The translations under genes were made by a program, and so were the position numbers. The notes below the pieces were generated by a model. It was not told where the DNA came from and made no database searches. It saw nothing but the letters and a program-made list of their open reading frames with translations. A stretch of DNA of 64,000 nucleotides from Arthrobacter sp. (lineage in GTDB: Bacteria > Actinomycetota > Actinomycetes > Actinomycetales > Micrococcaceae): assembly GCA_031277795.1 (NCBI GenBank), contig JAITLQ010000005.1, forward strand, positions 1-64,000, given 5' to 3'. Shown here piece by piece: positions 8,923 to 17,200 of the stretch (positions within the stretch are counted from its first letter, which is position 1; each line of letters opens with the position of its first letter).

Positions 8923-9522
8923 ATGAGCACGAACCCGTTCCCGGCCCTGCCGGCGCAGCCGTGGGCCGTCCCACCGCTGCCGGGCGCGCCCGGCGTCGAG
9001 ACGCTGGCCAGGGCGCTGTCCCCGGAGGAAAACCAGGCGCGCGCACGCGTCGTGTACGGGCGCGCGCTGATGCAGGGAGCCGCTCCCATGCTGGGCATCG
9101 GCGGCGTGGTGTGCGTCGTGCTGATGGCCATGCTCGCCGCCGCGGCGGGCCTCAGCCCCTGGATCGTGGCGCTCGTGACGGCCATCGTCTGGGTCCTCGT
9201 CTGCGCCCTCGGCATCGGCATCGGCGTGCCTCTCGGCCTCGCCCTGTCCCGCCGGCGCGCCGAGGCCGAGCTGGGCCCCGGGCGCGTGCTCACCGTGGCC
9301 TGGAACGAGTTCGGCTTTTCGGTGGCGGGGTTCAGGGGCGTGCGCAGCGTGCCTCTGTCTGATGTGCGGGCGGTGCGCCGCGGCGGCGTCAACGACTGGT
9401 TCGTGGTGGTCCGCACCCGCATGCGGTTCGTCTCCACCGAGCCCTACATCCTGGCCCTTCCGGCCGATCTGGTCCCCCAGCGGGCCCTCGACGCGCTGTT
9501 CCGGACGGAGGTCAAGCGATGA
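8923..9522 (+). CDS. YcxB-like membrane protein
   Basis: 199 residues. A charged N-terminal part (1-45) is followed by two transmembrane helices (about 52-75 and 80-105), then a soluble C-terminal beta-rich domain (115-195) resembling the YcxB C-terminal domain (TVAWNEFGFSVAGFRG...SVPLSDVRAVRRG). The function of this family is unknown. The ATG at 8923 was chosen as the first in-frame ATG after the sdaA terminator. Its last codons overlap the start of the phosphotransferase gene by 4 bases, so the two are translationally coupled. Confidence 0.65.
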   Translation: MSTNPFPALPAQPWAVPPLPGAPGVETLARALSPEENQARARVVYGRALMQGAAPMLGIGGVVCVVLMAMLAAAAGLSPWIVALVTAIVWVLVCALGIGIGVPLGLALSRRRAEAELGPGRVLTVAWNEFGFSVAGFRGVRSVPLSDVRAVRRGGVNDWFVVVRTRMRFVSTEPYILALPADLVPQRALDALFRTEVKR

Positions 9523-10394
9523 AACCTCCCGCCGACACCCACCCCACCGCCGAGCTCGCCCGCGAACTCCTGCGCGAGCAGGCCCCGCACTGGGCCGAGC
9601 TGGAGATCCGCGAGGCCGCCGACGGCTGGGACAATGTCATGTTCCGGCTGGGCGACAAGCTCGCCTTGCGCATGCCGCGCCGCGCGAGCGCCGTGGCCGC
9701 CCTGCGCGCCGAGGCCGAGTGGGCCGAGGAAGCCGGCTGGGGCCTCTCCCTCCCCGTCCCGGTGTCGCAGTTCGTGGGCGAGCCGGGTGCCGACTATCCG
9801 TATCCCTGGCTCGTGACGCAGTGGTTCGAGGGCAGCGTTGCCTCCTCGCTGAGCCTCGAGCAGCGCGATGCCTACGCCGAGCAACTCGCCGGGTTCCTGG
9901 TGGGCTTCCACCGGCTCGCCCCGCTCAACGCGCCGGACAACGCGGTGCGCGGCGTCTCCCCGGCCCGCCGCGCCGCGGCCTGGGAGGACGCCCTGGAGGG
10001 TGCGCCGGCGGCACACCTGGCCGAGTGGGAGCATTCGATGCAGGTGGCGCTCGACGCGCGGCCGTGGGACGGCCCCGCCCGCTGGCTCCACGGGGATCCG
10101 CACGCCGGCAACCTCGTGGCGGTGCCCCGCGGCAACGAGGCCCGGCTGGTCGCCGCCGTCGACCTCAGCGACCTCACCTCCGGCGATCCGGCCAGCGATC
10201 TGGGCCTGGCCCAGGCGCAGTTCTCGGCCGACGGAGCCAGGCGCTTCCGCGCCGCCTACGGCCGCGGGGCCTTCTGGGCCGACGCCGAGCTGTGGGACCG
10301 CGCGGAGGGATGGCGGGTCTTCTTCCTGGCCATGATGCACGACGACGAGTCGGAGCTGGGTGCCGTGGCTCGCCAAGTGATGGGGGAGGCCTAG
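9519..10394 (+). CDS. Aminoglycoside phosphotransferase (APH)-family kinase
   Basis: 291 residues with the APH/choline-kinase fold. The Brenner motif LHGDPHAGNLV (about residue 190) carries the catalytic Asp and the metal-binding Asn, and VDLSDLTSGDPASDLG (about 215) supplies the second metal Asp in a variant form. Such proteins phosphorylate small hydroxylated compounds; antibiotic resistance cannot be assumed. ATGA overlap with the upstream gene and immediate junction (TAG then GTG) with the downstream GNAT gene indicate one transcript. Confidence 0.8.
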   Translation: MKPPADTHPTAELARELLREQAPHWAELEIREAADGWDNVMFRLGDKLALRMPRRASAVAALRAEAEWAEEAGWGLSLPVPVSQFVGEPGADYPYPWLVTQWFEGSVASSLSLEQRDAYAEQLAGFLVGFHRLAPLNAPDNAVRGVSPARRAAAWEDALEGAPAAHLAEWEHSMQVALDARPWDGPARWLHGDPHAGNLVAVPRGNEARLVAAVDLSDLTSGDPASDLGLAQAQFSADGARRFRAAYGRGAFWADAELWDRAEGWRVFFLAMMHDDESELGAVARQVMGEA

Positions 10395-10865
10395 GTGGAT
10401 CCGGCCGCCGGCCGGATCGTGGTCGGGTGCGCCCAAGCGGCCGACCTGCCCGGCTTGCTGGCGCTCGACCCGCCCGGCTCCGGGCTGAGCGCGCGCCGGC
10501 TCGAACGGCAGGCGGCGGGTGAGATCGACTTCCTCGTGGCGTGGATAGACGCCGCGCCGGTGGGGGCGTGCGAGCTGCTGCTCGGTGCGGATCCCGAGCT
10601 GCGCAGCCTGCACGTGACGCCCTCCTCCCGGGGACGGGGCGCCGGAAGCGCGCTGGTGCAGGCGGCCGAGCGCGCCGTGGCCCCCGGCAGGCTCCGCCTG
10701 GCCGTCGGGCTGGACAACCCGCGGGCCCGCGCCCTCTACCTGCGCCTCGGCTACGAGCCCACGGGGCGGCTCCAGACCGACAGCTACGACTATGTGGACG
10801 AAGCGGGGAGCACGCGGCACGCCACCGAGACGAGCGAGTGGCTCGTCAAGGACGTGCCCGCCTGA
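10395..10865 (+). CDS. GNAT-family N-acetyltransferase
   Basis: 156 residues. The acetyl-CoA-binding motif A is SLHVTPSSRGRGAGSALVQAAE (around residues 72-95) and motif B is NPRARALYLRLGYEPTGR (around 115). The GTG start at 10395 directly abuts the stop of the phosphotransferase gene. The substrate is unknown. A similar kinase/GNAT pair occurs at 23793-25189. Confidence 0.8.
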   Translation: MDPAAGRIVVGCAQAADLPGLLALDPPGSGLSARRLERQAAGEIDFLVAWIDAAPVGACELLLGADPELRSLHVTPSSRGRGAGSALVQAAERAVAPGRLRLAVGLDNPRARALYLRLGYEPTGRLQTDSYDYVDEAGSTRHATETSEWLVKDVPA

Positions 10866-10992
10866 GAGCGGGGGAGCCACCGGAGGGCCCGGAGCCGCGA
10901 CGCGGGACGGCCGCCAGCACCGGCCGCCAGCGCCGCGCGCCGGCCGAAGCCGGGAGGTGCGTACCCGGCGTTGTCGGCGCCTGGACACCGGG

Positions 10993-11114
10993 CGCCCAGC
11001 CCAGCCGGGCGACGTCGTGCGGGCGCGTGGGTGGGCCGAGCGCTCAACCCAGCCGGGCGACGTCGTCCCGGCGCGTGGGTGCGACGAGCGCTCAACCCAG
11101 CCGGGCGACGTCGT
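10993..11114. repeat. 48-bp tandem repeat running into the 3' end of the MocR gene
   Basis: Units begin at 10993, 11041 and 11089 (period 48). Units 1 and 2 match at about 40 of 48 positions. The first 26 bases of unit 3 (CGCTCAACCCAGCCGGGCGA and following CGTCGT) are identical to unit 2 and encode the last residues and stop codon of the minus-strand MocR gene. The gene end with its stop therefore appears to have been copied twice downstream. Confidence 0.75.
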
Positions 11115-12525
11115 GCCGTTCGGCCTCCGCGAGCCCGTGACCCACGAGGCGGGCCGCCTCCTCGAGGCGTTCGGCGGGCGTGCCGGCAAAGTTGAGCCGC
11201 AGGAATCCGGCCGGGGCCTCGGCGGGGAAGGCCCGCGCCCCCGGGAAGACCTGGACGCCGGCCCGGGCGCAGGCCAGCGTCACCGTCGCCTCAGAGAGCT
11301 GCTCCGGCAGCCCCAGCCACAGGTTGAGGCCGCCGCGGGGGAGCAGGCCCAGGCGCAGCTGCGGCGCGTGGGTGGCCAGCGCGGTGGCCAGGAGATCGCG
11401 GCGCTCTCGCAAACGGGCGGGGAGCGCGCGCCGATGCGCCGCCCATCGCGGGCTCGTGACGACGTCGAGCGCGGCATGCTGCAGCACCGGGCTCACGTAG
11501 AGGGACTGGGCCTGGACCTCAGCGAGGATGCGCGCGTGGACCGGGCCCCTGGCCGTCACGGCGGCGACGCGCAGCGCGGGGGAGACCGACTTGGTGAGCG
11601 AGCGCAGGCCGATCACCGCGCCGTCCGGGTCGGCGGCCGCGAGGGGCGCCGGGACCGCGTCCATCGAGAAGTCGGCGGCCCACTCGTCCTCGATGATGAA
11701 GGCGCCGAGCCTCCGCGCCAGCGCCAGGATGTCCCTGCGGGCGGTGGCGTCCCACGTGGCGCCGTGGGGGTTGGCGAACGTCGGCTGCGCGTAGAAGGCC
11801 CTGGCGCCTGAGCGCTCGAAGGCCCGCTCGACCTCCTCGGGGTCGGGGCCGTGCGGGCCGCTCGGCACGGGAACGAGGACGACGCCGGCCTGGGCAGCGG
11901 CGAGGCGGGCGCCCCAATACGTGGGCGACTCGATGAGCATCGGCTGGCTGCGGCCCACCACGGCGCGGAAGATCGCGCCGAGCCCGGACTGGCTGCCCGG
12001 CAAGACGAGGACGTCCTTGGCCGCCGCGCTGGCCACGCCGGCGGGGGTCCGCGAGGCCAGGTCGGAGGCGACCCAGGCGCGCAGGCCCTCGACTCCGGCC
12101 ACGGGGGCGCGCTCGCCGAGCGCGGGCGTGCGGGCCACCCGCTGCAGAGCCGAACGCACGGCCTCGAGCGGCAGCAGGCCCGGTTCCGGGTACGCCTCGG
12201 CGAGGTTGAGCTCACCCGGTGCCGCCGGGGCAAAGGCGGCGGAGAGACCGGGCACCTCGAAGGGGGCGGGACCCAGGGCCGTGGTCTGCCACGAGAAGTC
12301 GGCCGCGCCGGCTGGCCTGCTCCGCGCCGCGAAGGTGCCGGCGCCCGGCCTGGTGATGACGAGCCCCTCGGCACTGAGACGGGCCAGGGCGGCGCGGACC
12401 GTGGCGGCGCTGACGCGGTGCGTCGCGACGAGCTCGCGGGTGGAGGGCAGGCGGGCCCCGGCCGGGGCGGAGGCGATCCACGAACGCAGGCTCGCGGCCA
12501 GTCGATCACTGCTACTGTGGTTCAT
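11092..12525 (-). CDS. MocR-type regulator: GntR winged helix fused to PLP aminotransferase domain
   Basis: 477 residues. The N-terminal winged helix is at residues 8-65 (LPSTRELVATHRVSAATVRAALARL...GAGTF). The fold-type I aminotransferase-like domain follows, with the cofactor lysine in RSLTKSVSPALR. Such proteins use pyridoxal phosphate as sensor cofactor. The ATG at 12525 is the natural start because the winged helix begins there; the longer upstream frame is the antisense shadow of the transporter. It is divergent from an EamA transporter whose start codon overlaps its own, and the shared palindrome lies over both starts, so it very likely regulates that transporter and itself. Confidence 0.85.
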   Translation of the reverse strand: MNHSSSDRLAASLRSWIASAPAGARLPSTRELVATHRVSAATVRAALARLSAEGLVITRPGAGTFAARSRPAGAADFSWQTTALGPAPFEVPGLSAAFAPAAPGELNLAEAYPEPGLLPLEAVRSALQRVARTPALGERAPVAGVEGLRAWVASDLASRTPAGVASAAAKDVLVLPGSQSGLGAIFRAVVGRSQPMLIESPTYWGARLAAAQAGVVLVPVPSGPHGPDPEEVERAFERSGARAFYAQPTFANPHGATWDATARRDILALARRLGAFIIEDEWAADFSMDAVPAPLAAADPDGAVIGLRSLTKSVSPALRVAAVTARGPVHARILAEVQAQSLYVSPVLQHAALDVVTSPRWAAHRRALPARLRERRDLLATALATHAPQLRLGLLPRGGLNLWLGLPEQLSEATVTLACARAGVQVFPGARAFPAEAPAGFLRLNFAGTPAERLEEAARLVGHGLAEAERHDVARLG

Positions 12526-12540
12526 GAAAGAACACAGTAG
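12512..12540. promoter_or_regulatory. Palindrome spanning two overlapping divergent start codons
   Basis: The arms CTACTGTG (12512-12519) and CACAGTAG (12533-12540) are perfect inverted repeats around the two ATGs (minus 12525-12523, plus 12524-12526). Each arm contains TACTGT, a plausible -10 box 5-8 bases before the start codon it faces, which suits leaderless mRNAs. The likely binding protein is the MocR regulator. Confidence 0.6.
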
Positions 12541-13447
12541 CGTTACTCTCGATTTCCCCGAAGCGGTACCGGCCCCGGTGCGCCCCGCGCGCCACGGCCT
12601 GGCCTGGGGAGCCCTCGGCATCCTCGCCTTTTCCTTCACCGTCCCCATGACCCGCATTGCGGTGCAGGGAGGGCTGGATCCGACCCTCGTTGGCACGGGC
12701 CGGGCCGTCGTCGCGGCCGCGCTGGCCGCCGTGGTGCTCGCCGTGGTGCGGCCGCCGCGGCCCCGCGGCAGGCAATGGCTCAGTGTGGCCGTGGTGGCCG
12801 CCGGCGTGGTGCTCGGCTTCCCCCTGCTGACCTCGCTCGCCCTGCGCACCGTCGAGGCCTCGCACGCCGCCGTCGTCATCGCCCTGCTGCCGGCCGTCAC
12901 GGCGGTGCTCAGTTGCCTGCGGACCGGCGAGCGACCCAGGTCCCGCTTCTGGTGGGCGGCTGGCATCGGGGCCGCGGCGGCGGTGGGATTCACCGTGATC
13001 CAGGGCGGCGGGTTGAACGGCGTGGGCCCGGCCGATCTCCTGCTGCTGGCCGCCGTGGTGTGTTGCGCCGCCGGGTACGCCGAGGGCGGTGTCCTCTCGC
13101 GGGTGCTCGGATCGTGGCAGACCATCTCGTGGGCGCTCGTGGTCGCGGCGCCGTTCATGGCTCTCCTGAGCGCGCAACGGCTGACCCACGGCTGGCCGCA
13201 CGCCGAGCCGCAGGCGTGGCTCGCGTTTGCCTACCTCTGCGTGGTGTCGATGTTCCTCGGTTTCCTTGCCTGGTACCGGGGCCTGGCCATCGGGCCGCTC
13301 GTGCAGGTCTCGCAGGTTCAACTGGCCCAGCCGCTCCTGACCCTCACGTGGTCAGCCCTCCTGCTGGGGGAGAGCATCGGCTGGGCAACGCTCGGGGGAG
13401 GGCTCGTGGTGCTCGCCTGCACGGCGCTCGCCGTTCGTTCGCGCTGA
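12524..13447 (+). CDS. EamA/DMT-family transporter
   Basis: 307 residues with about ten hydrophobic helices arranged as two EamA repeats (around 20-145 and 155-300), the drug/metabolite transporter architecture. The substrate is unknown; many are amino-acid or metabolite exporters. The ATG at 12524 overlaps the divergent MocR start by two bases and has no ribosome-binding site, consistent with leaderless translation. A later ATG (Met 36, MTRIAVQGG) would cut the first helix. Confidence 0.8.
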   Translation: MKEHSSVTLDFPEAVPAPVRPARHGLAWGALGILAFSFTVPMTRIAVQGGLDPTLVGTGRAVVAAALAAVVLAVVRPPRPRGRQWLSVAVVAAGVVLGFPLLTSLALRTVEASHAAVVIALLPAVTAVLSCLRTGERPRSRFWWAAGIGAAAAVGFTVIQGGGLNGVGPADLLLLAAVVCCAAGYAEGGVLSRVLGSWQTISWALVVAAPFMALLSAQRLTHGWPHAEPQAWLAFAYLCVVSMFLGFLAWYRGLAIGPLVQVSQVQLAQPLLTLTWSALLLGESIGWATLGGGLVVLACTALAVRSR

Positions 13448-13559
13448 CCGCGCAATGCGGGCCATGGGTCGAAGGCGTCGGTCCCGGCCGTGCGCGCTGA
13501 ACCCGGCCGTGCGGCATCGGGCCCGTGCTCCGCGCCGCGATCGCCTTGACGGGTGCCGG

Positions 13560-13587
13560 GGCCGGTGCCGAGGACTGAGGCCGGGCC
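13560..13587 (+). terminator. GC-rich hairpin between convergent genes
   Basis: The sequence around 13573-13585 contains GAGGCC-G-GGCCTC, and the neighbouring GCCGGGGCCGG adds further pairing. It sits between the EamA gene and the convergent Lrp gene and may end both transcripts. Confidence 0.4.
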
Positions 13588-14058
13588 TCAGGCCCCGGCT
13601 GCCCCTTCGAGCGGCAGCATGCGCTCGTCCACCACCGTCTTCATGACCAGCGTGGTCTGGAGCCGGTGGACGCCAGGGAGGGCGGCAAGGTGCTCGTCGT
13701 AGAACTGCTGATAGGCCTCGAGGTCCGCAGACACCACGCGCAACAGGTAGTCGGGGTCGCCGAAGAGGCGCTGGGCGTGCAGGACGCGCGGCAGGTCACG
13801 CACGGCGGCCTCGAAGGGCGGGATGCTGCGGCTGTTGGCGGCGTCCAGGGTGACAAAGACGAGGGTCTCGAAGCCGAGTCCGAGCGCCTGGGCGTCGAGC
13901 ATGGCGCGGTAGCCCGTGATGATGCCGTCCGCCTCGAGCGAGCGCAGGCGGCGGTGGCAGGGGGAGACCGAGAGCCCCACGCGTTCGGCCAGCTGGGTGA
14001 CCGTGAGGCGACCGTCCGCCTGCAACTGCGAAAGAATTTCCCGGTCAAGTGCGTCCAT
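13588..14058 (-). CDS. Lrp/AsnC-family transcriptional regulator
   Basis: 156 residues, the ordinary Lrp length. The helix-turn-helix is at residues 2-60 (MDALDREILSQLQADGRLTVTQLAERVGLSVSPCHRRLRSLE) and the RAM ligand domain at 65-145. The ATG at 14058 is the family-typical start; the frame extends 10 codons further without a better signal. It is divergent from a LysE-type exporter, the classic arrangement in which an Lrp-like protein senses an amino acid and turns on its export. Confidence 0.88.
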   Translation of the reverse strand: MDALDREILSQLQADGRLTVTQLAERVGLSVSPCHRRLRSLEADGIITGYRAMLDAQALGLGFETLVFVTLDAANSRSIPPFEAAVRDLPRVLHAQRLFGDPDYLLRVVSADLEAYQQFYDEHLAALPGVHRLQTTLVMKTVVDERMLPLEGAAGA

Positions 14059-14180
14059 GCGCACAATTCTTCCACGCATACTGACCAAACAGGGTGAAAG
14101 TGGGAAGCACCTTCCACGAGAATTTCCCTAGTCTTGCGGCGTTCGCCCGGTCGGGGCGACCGGGACGAAGGGAAACAACC
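14059..14180. promoter_or_regulatory. Divergent control region with TTCCAC/GTGG sites
   Basis: ATTCTTCCAC at 14066-14075 recurs in inverted sense around the imperfect palindrome GTGGGAAGCACCTTCCAC (14100-14117). Both lie between the Lrp gene and the LysE gene and are candidate Lrp-type half-sites. TAGTCT near 14130 is a possible -10 for the exporter. Confidence 0.35.
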
Positions 14181-14804
14181 ATGGACGCCGCAATGATCTG
14201 GGCCTTCTGGGGCGTCTCGCTGCTCTTCATCCTCACGCCGGGGGCCGACTGGGCCTACGCCATCTCCGGCGGCCTGCGGCAGCGCGTGTTCCCGAGCGTC
14301 TCGGGGCTCTGGATGGGGCACGTGCTCTCCATCGCGGTGGTCGTGGCCGGGGTGGGCGCGCTGCTGGAACGCTTCCCGTCCATCACCCTTGCGCTCACGC
14401 TCTTTGGCGCCGCCTACCTCGTCTGGCTGGGCATCGGCGTGCTGCGTTCCACCGGCGGCATCGGCGAGGCAAGCGACGTCCCCCTCGGCTCCTCCGGGCG
14501 CTGGTTCGCCAAGGGGATCGGCGTCTCGAGCTTGAACCCCAAGCTCATCCTGCTGCTGACGGCGGTGCTCCCGCAGTTCACGAGCCACGCCTCGGCCTGG
14601 CCCGTGCAGGGGCAGATCGCGGTGCTGGGAGCCTTCCACCTCCTGGGTTGTGCGGTGGTCTACCTCGCGGTGGGCGCCGGATCGGCCAGGGTGCTGGGCA
14701 CTCGGCCCGGCGTGGCCCGCGTCGTCACCCGCGTCTCCGGCCTGGCGATGATCGCGATCGGCCTGGTGCTGCTTGCCGAGCGCGCGGCCGAGCTGATGGC
14801 CTAG
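14181..14804 (+). CDS. LysE-family amino-acid exporter
   Basis: 207 residues with about six membrane helices. The N-terminal family signature is FWGVSLLFILTPGADWAYAISGGLRQ, and the motif SSLNPKLILLLTAVLPQF is near residue 118. Family members export lysine, arginine, threonine, homoserine or other amino acids. The ATG at 14181 follows GAAGGGAAACAACC. The stop shares the bases CTAG with the stop of the convergent MFS gene. Confidence 0.88.
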   Translation: MDAAMIWAFWGVSLLFILTPGADWAYAISGGLRQRVFPSVSGLWMGHVLSIAVVVAGVGALLERFPSITLALTLFGAAYLVWLGIGVLRSTGGIGEASDVPLGSSGRWFAKGIGVSSLNPKLILLLTAVLPQFTSHASAWPVQGQIAVLGAFHLLGCAVVYLAVGAGSARVLGTRPGVARVVTRVSGLAMIAIGLVLLAERAAELMA

Positions 14805-15979
14805 CCGCGGCCCTCCTCGGTGGCCACCGGCTCCGCCGGGCCCTCGCGCAGGCGGCGCAGGGCCGGGAGGCAGGCCACCAGCGCGAGCGCGGGCAGGATG
14901 AAGGCCCACTGCAGGGAGCCCACCATGGCGATGACCCCGGGCACCACGGCGCCGATGACGGCCGCCGCGTAGTTGAAGAGGTTCACGCGCGCGATGACCT
15001 CGTCCGATCGCCCTGGCACCAGCTCGCCGGCGCGGCCGAACGCGAGCGGAACCAACCAGCCGGCCCCGAGGCCCGCCAGGGCGAAGCCGGCGAGGGCCAA
15101 CCATGCCGGCCCACCGGCGACGAGCGCCAGGCAGCCAACGACGCCGCTGGCCGCGGCGGTGAGCGCGAGCGGCGCGCGGCCGAAGCGGGTGATGAGCGGA
15201 TCGGCCACGAGCCGGGCCACGAGCACGGCGGCCAGGTAGCTGCCGTAGCCCAGCGGCGTCAGCCTGGCCTCGAGCCCCAGGACGTCGGTGCTGTACACCG
15301 TGCCCCACGCCGAGGCAGCCGTGTCGATGACAAACGCGGCGAAGACCACGAGCCCCACCAGCAGGATCCCCTGGCGCGGCAGGGGAGCGGCCGGCTTCTT
15401 GGCGTGGGGTTCCCGGGCCGCGCGGGCCGGGTCGAAGAACCTGGCCCCCAGCACCGCGACGATGGCGTGGAACGCGGCGGCCACGAAGAGCGTGGTGGTG
15501 GCCGGCATGCCGTTGGAGAGCACGGCGAAGGTGACGAGCGTGGAGACGATGCCGGCCGCGGTCGCCGTGGCAAAGAGCCGTCCGAAGAGCGGACGGCCCG
15601 CCGCCCGCTCGGCCAGGGATCCCTGCATGTTGCTCGAAGCGTCGACAAGACCGAGGCCCAGCCCCTGCAGCATGAGCAGCGGGATCAGCAGGCTGGGCCC
15701 GCTGAGCGAGGCGATGAGCAGCATCGCGATCGCCTCGAGGCCGAGGCCGGCCACGAGCGCCGCGCGGCTCCCGGCGCGCACGGCGATCCAGTCAGCCACG
15801 AGCGTGCCTGCCGCCGCGCCGACGGTCATGCAGAGGATGACGATGGACAGGCCGCCGTCGTCCAGCCCCGTGCGGTCGCGCAGGGCGGGGAGGGAAGTGG
15901 TGAGGGCCGCGTAGCCGAAGGCCTGCGAGGCGTAGGCGGCGCCGACGCTCGCGCGCCGCAGCGTGGGGCTGGGACTCAT
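14801..15979 (-). CDS. MFS transporter (12-helix)
   Basis: 392 residues with 12 predicted helices; no diagnostic substrate motif. ALVADWIAVRAGSRAALVAGL fits the cytoplasmic loop after helix 2, and a central polar loop separates the two halves. The ATG at 15979 has GGAGGATCC just upstream. It converges on the LysE gene, the two stop codons overlapping in CTAG. Confidence 0.8.
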   Translation of the reverse strand: MSPSPTLRRASVGAAYASQAFGYAALTTSLPALRDRTGLDDGGLSIVILCMTVGAAAGTLVADWIAVRAGSRAALVAGLGLEAIAMLLIASLSGPSLLIPLLMLQGLGLGLVDASSNMQGSLAERAAGRPLFGRLFATATAAGIVSTLVTFAVLSNGMPATTTLFVAAAFHAIVAVLGARFFDPARAAREPHAKKPAAPLPRQGILLVGLVVFAAFVIDTAASAWGTVYSTDVLGLEARLTPLGYGSYLAAVLVARLVADPLITRFGRAPLALTAAASGVVGCLALVAGGPAWLALAGFALAGLGAGWLVPLAFGRAGELVPGRSDEVIARVNLFNYAAAVIGAVVPGVIAMVGSLQWAFILPALALVACLPALRRLREGPAEPVATEEGRG

Positions 15980-16119
15980 GGATCCTCCGTGGTTCGCCCC
16001 GGCAGGGGGTGGACGGTGCGGGAGTCTCACTGCGGCTCGGCGCTGGGTTTGGAAAGATCCTGCACCCGCGCCGCCGAAGGCGGGCGGCGGCGCGCCGCCG
16101 GCCCGTGCGGCTTCCCGCT

Positions 16120-16178
16120 CGCGCGGGAAGGTGGCCGCGCGTCGGCCGGGCGGGAAGGTGGCCGCGCGTCGTCGGGCC
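16120..16178. repeat. Short direct repeat in the gap between MFS and LysR genes
   Basis: GGGAAGGTGGCCGCGCGTCG occurs twice about 27-29 bases apart in the otherwise featureless 219-bp gap 15980-16198. Confidence 0.5.
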
Positions 16179-16198
16179 GGGCTGGCCCGGTGCCGCGC

Positions 16199-17116
16199 CT
16201 AGCGCTCCGTCGCGCCGGGTCGCACCTGCCCGACGACGCGGCGCAGCGCCTCGAGCACGCGCGTCACCGCGGGGCGCTCGAGGGTTTCGGGGCGGGCGAG
16301 GGCCTCGATGAGGCGCACATGTGTGGTGCCGCGCAGGGGGCGCAGCACCACACCCGCCGGGATCTGGGACCCGGCGGTGAAGCGGGGGATCGCCGCGACC
16401 ACGCCGGCGTGGGCCACGAGCGAGGCCACCGTCGCGTAGTCGTTCACGCGGTGCGCGACCCGCACAGGGCGATGCGCCGCGGCGCCCACCTGCGCCACGA
16501 CGTCGGCGGGGGAGTAGCCCTCGCGGGAGCTGACCCAGGACTCGTCGGCCAGGTCGGCCGGGTCGAGGACGGAGCGTGCGGCCAGCCGGTGCCCGCTGGG
16601 CAGGGCGATGTCGAAGGGCTCGCGCAGCAGCTCGATGGCCCGCACCCCGCCCGACCACGGCGGCGCGTAGTCGACGCGGTGCGCCACGACGAGGTCGTAG
16701 CGCGAGGTGAGTGCGGGGAAATCGCCCTCAGGCACATCCTCGTCGGCGATCGTCACGGCGGGGTCGCCGGCCCGAGAGAGCTCGGCCACGAGCCGCCCGC
16801 CCAGGACGGGACCCACGGAGTGGAAGAGCGCGATGGACACGGAGGCGTCTGGCGCCGAGCCGTGGGCAGCCACGGCCGCCTCCGCGCGGGCCATCGTCAC
16901 GAGCACGTCCTGGGCGGCGGCGGAGAGCGCGCGGCCGGCCTCCGTGAGGACCAGGCCGCGCCCCTCCTTGCGCGTCAGCGCCACGCCCACCTCGCGCTGC
17001 AGCTGCGTGAGCTGCTGGGACACCGCGGACGGGCTGACGTAGAGCGCGGCGGCCACGGCGCGCAGGGAACCGAGGTCGTCGAGGAGGCGCAGGGTGCGCA
17101 GCTGGGCGATGTCCAT
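16199..17116 (-). CDS. LysR-family transcriptional regulator
   Basis: 305 residues. The N-terminal winged helix is at residues 1-60 (MDIAQLRTLRLLDDLGSLRAVAAALYVSPSAVSQQLTQLQREVG), followed by the substrate-binding domain (90-295). The ATG at 17116 is the family-standard start; CAGAAT 7 bases before it suggests a leaderless transcript. It is divergent from tdh-kbl and is the probable regulator of threonine degradation (inference from position). Confidence 0.88.
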   Translation of the reverse strand: MDIAQLRTLRLLDDLGSLRAVAAALYVSPSAVSQQLTQLQREVGVALTRKEGRGLVLTEAGRALSAAAQDVLVTMARAEAAVAAHGSAPDASVSIALFHSVGPVLGGRLVAELSRAGDPAVTIADEDVPEGDFPALTSRYDLVVAHRVDYAPPWSGGVRAIELLREPFDIALPSGHRLAARSVLDPADLADESWVSSREGYSPADVVAQVGAAAHRPVRVAHRVNDYATVASLVAHAGVVAAIPRFTAGSQIPAGVVLRPLRGTTHVRLIEALARPETLERPAVTRVLEALRRVVGQVRPGATER

Positions 17117-17200
17117 GAAGCTATTCTGAACTATCAGGTTGTGAACATGCGCCATTCCTGACCTGTTGCACCGGCAGTAAGCGGGGAAGACTGGCTTCTC
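17117..17200. promoter_or_regulatory. Divergent LysR/tdh control region
   Basis: This 84-bp space holds CTGA-ACTA-TCAG (17126-17137) directly before the LysR start, a plausible site for the LysR protein. No strong -35/-10 pair for tdh is obvious. Confidence 0.3.

Noticed and set aside
9519-10394. Aminoglycoside resistance gene
   Set aside because: Only the general APH fold can be seen; most such chromosomal proteins are not resistance enzymes, so no resistance is claimed.
14648-17161. 837-codon plus-strand frame over the MFS and LysR genes
   Set aside because: It has no domain and is antisense to two genes with clear family motifs.
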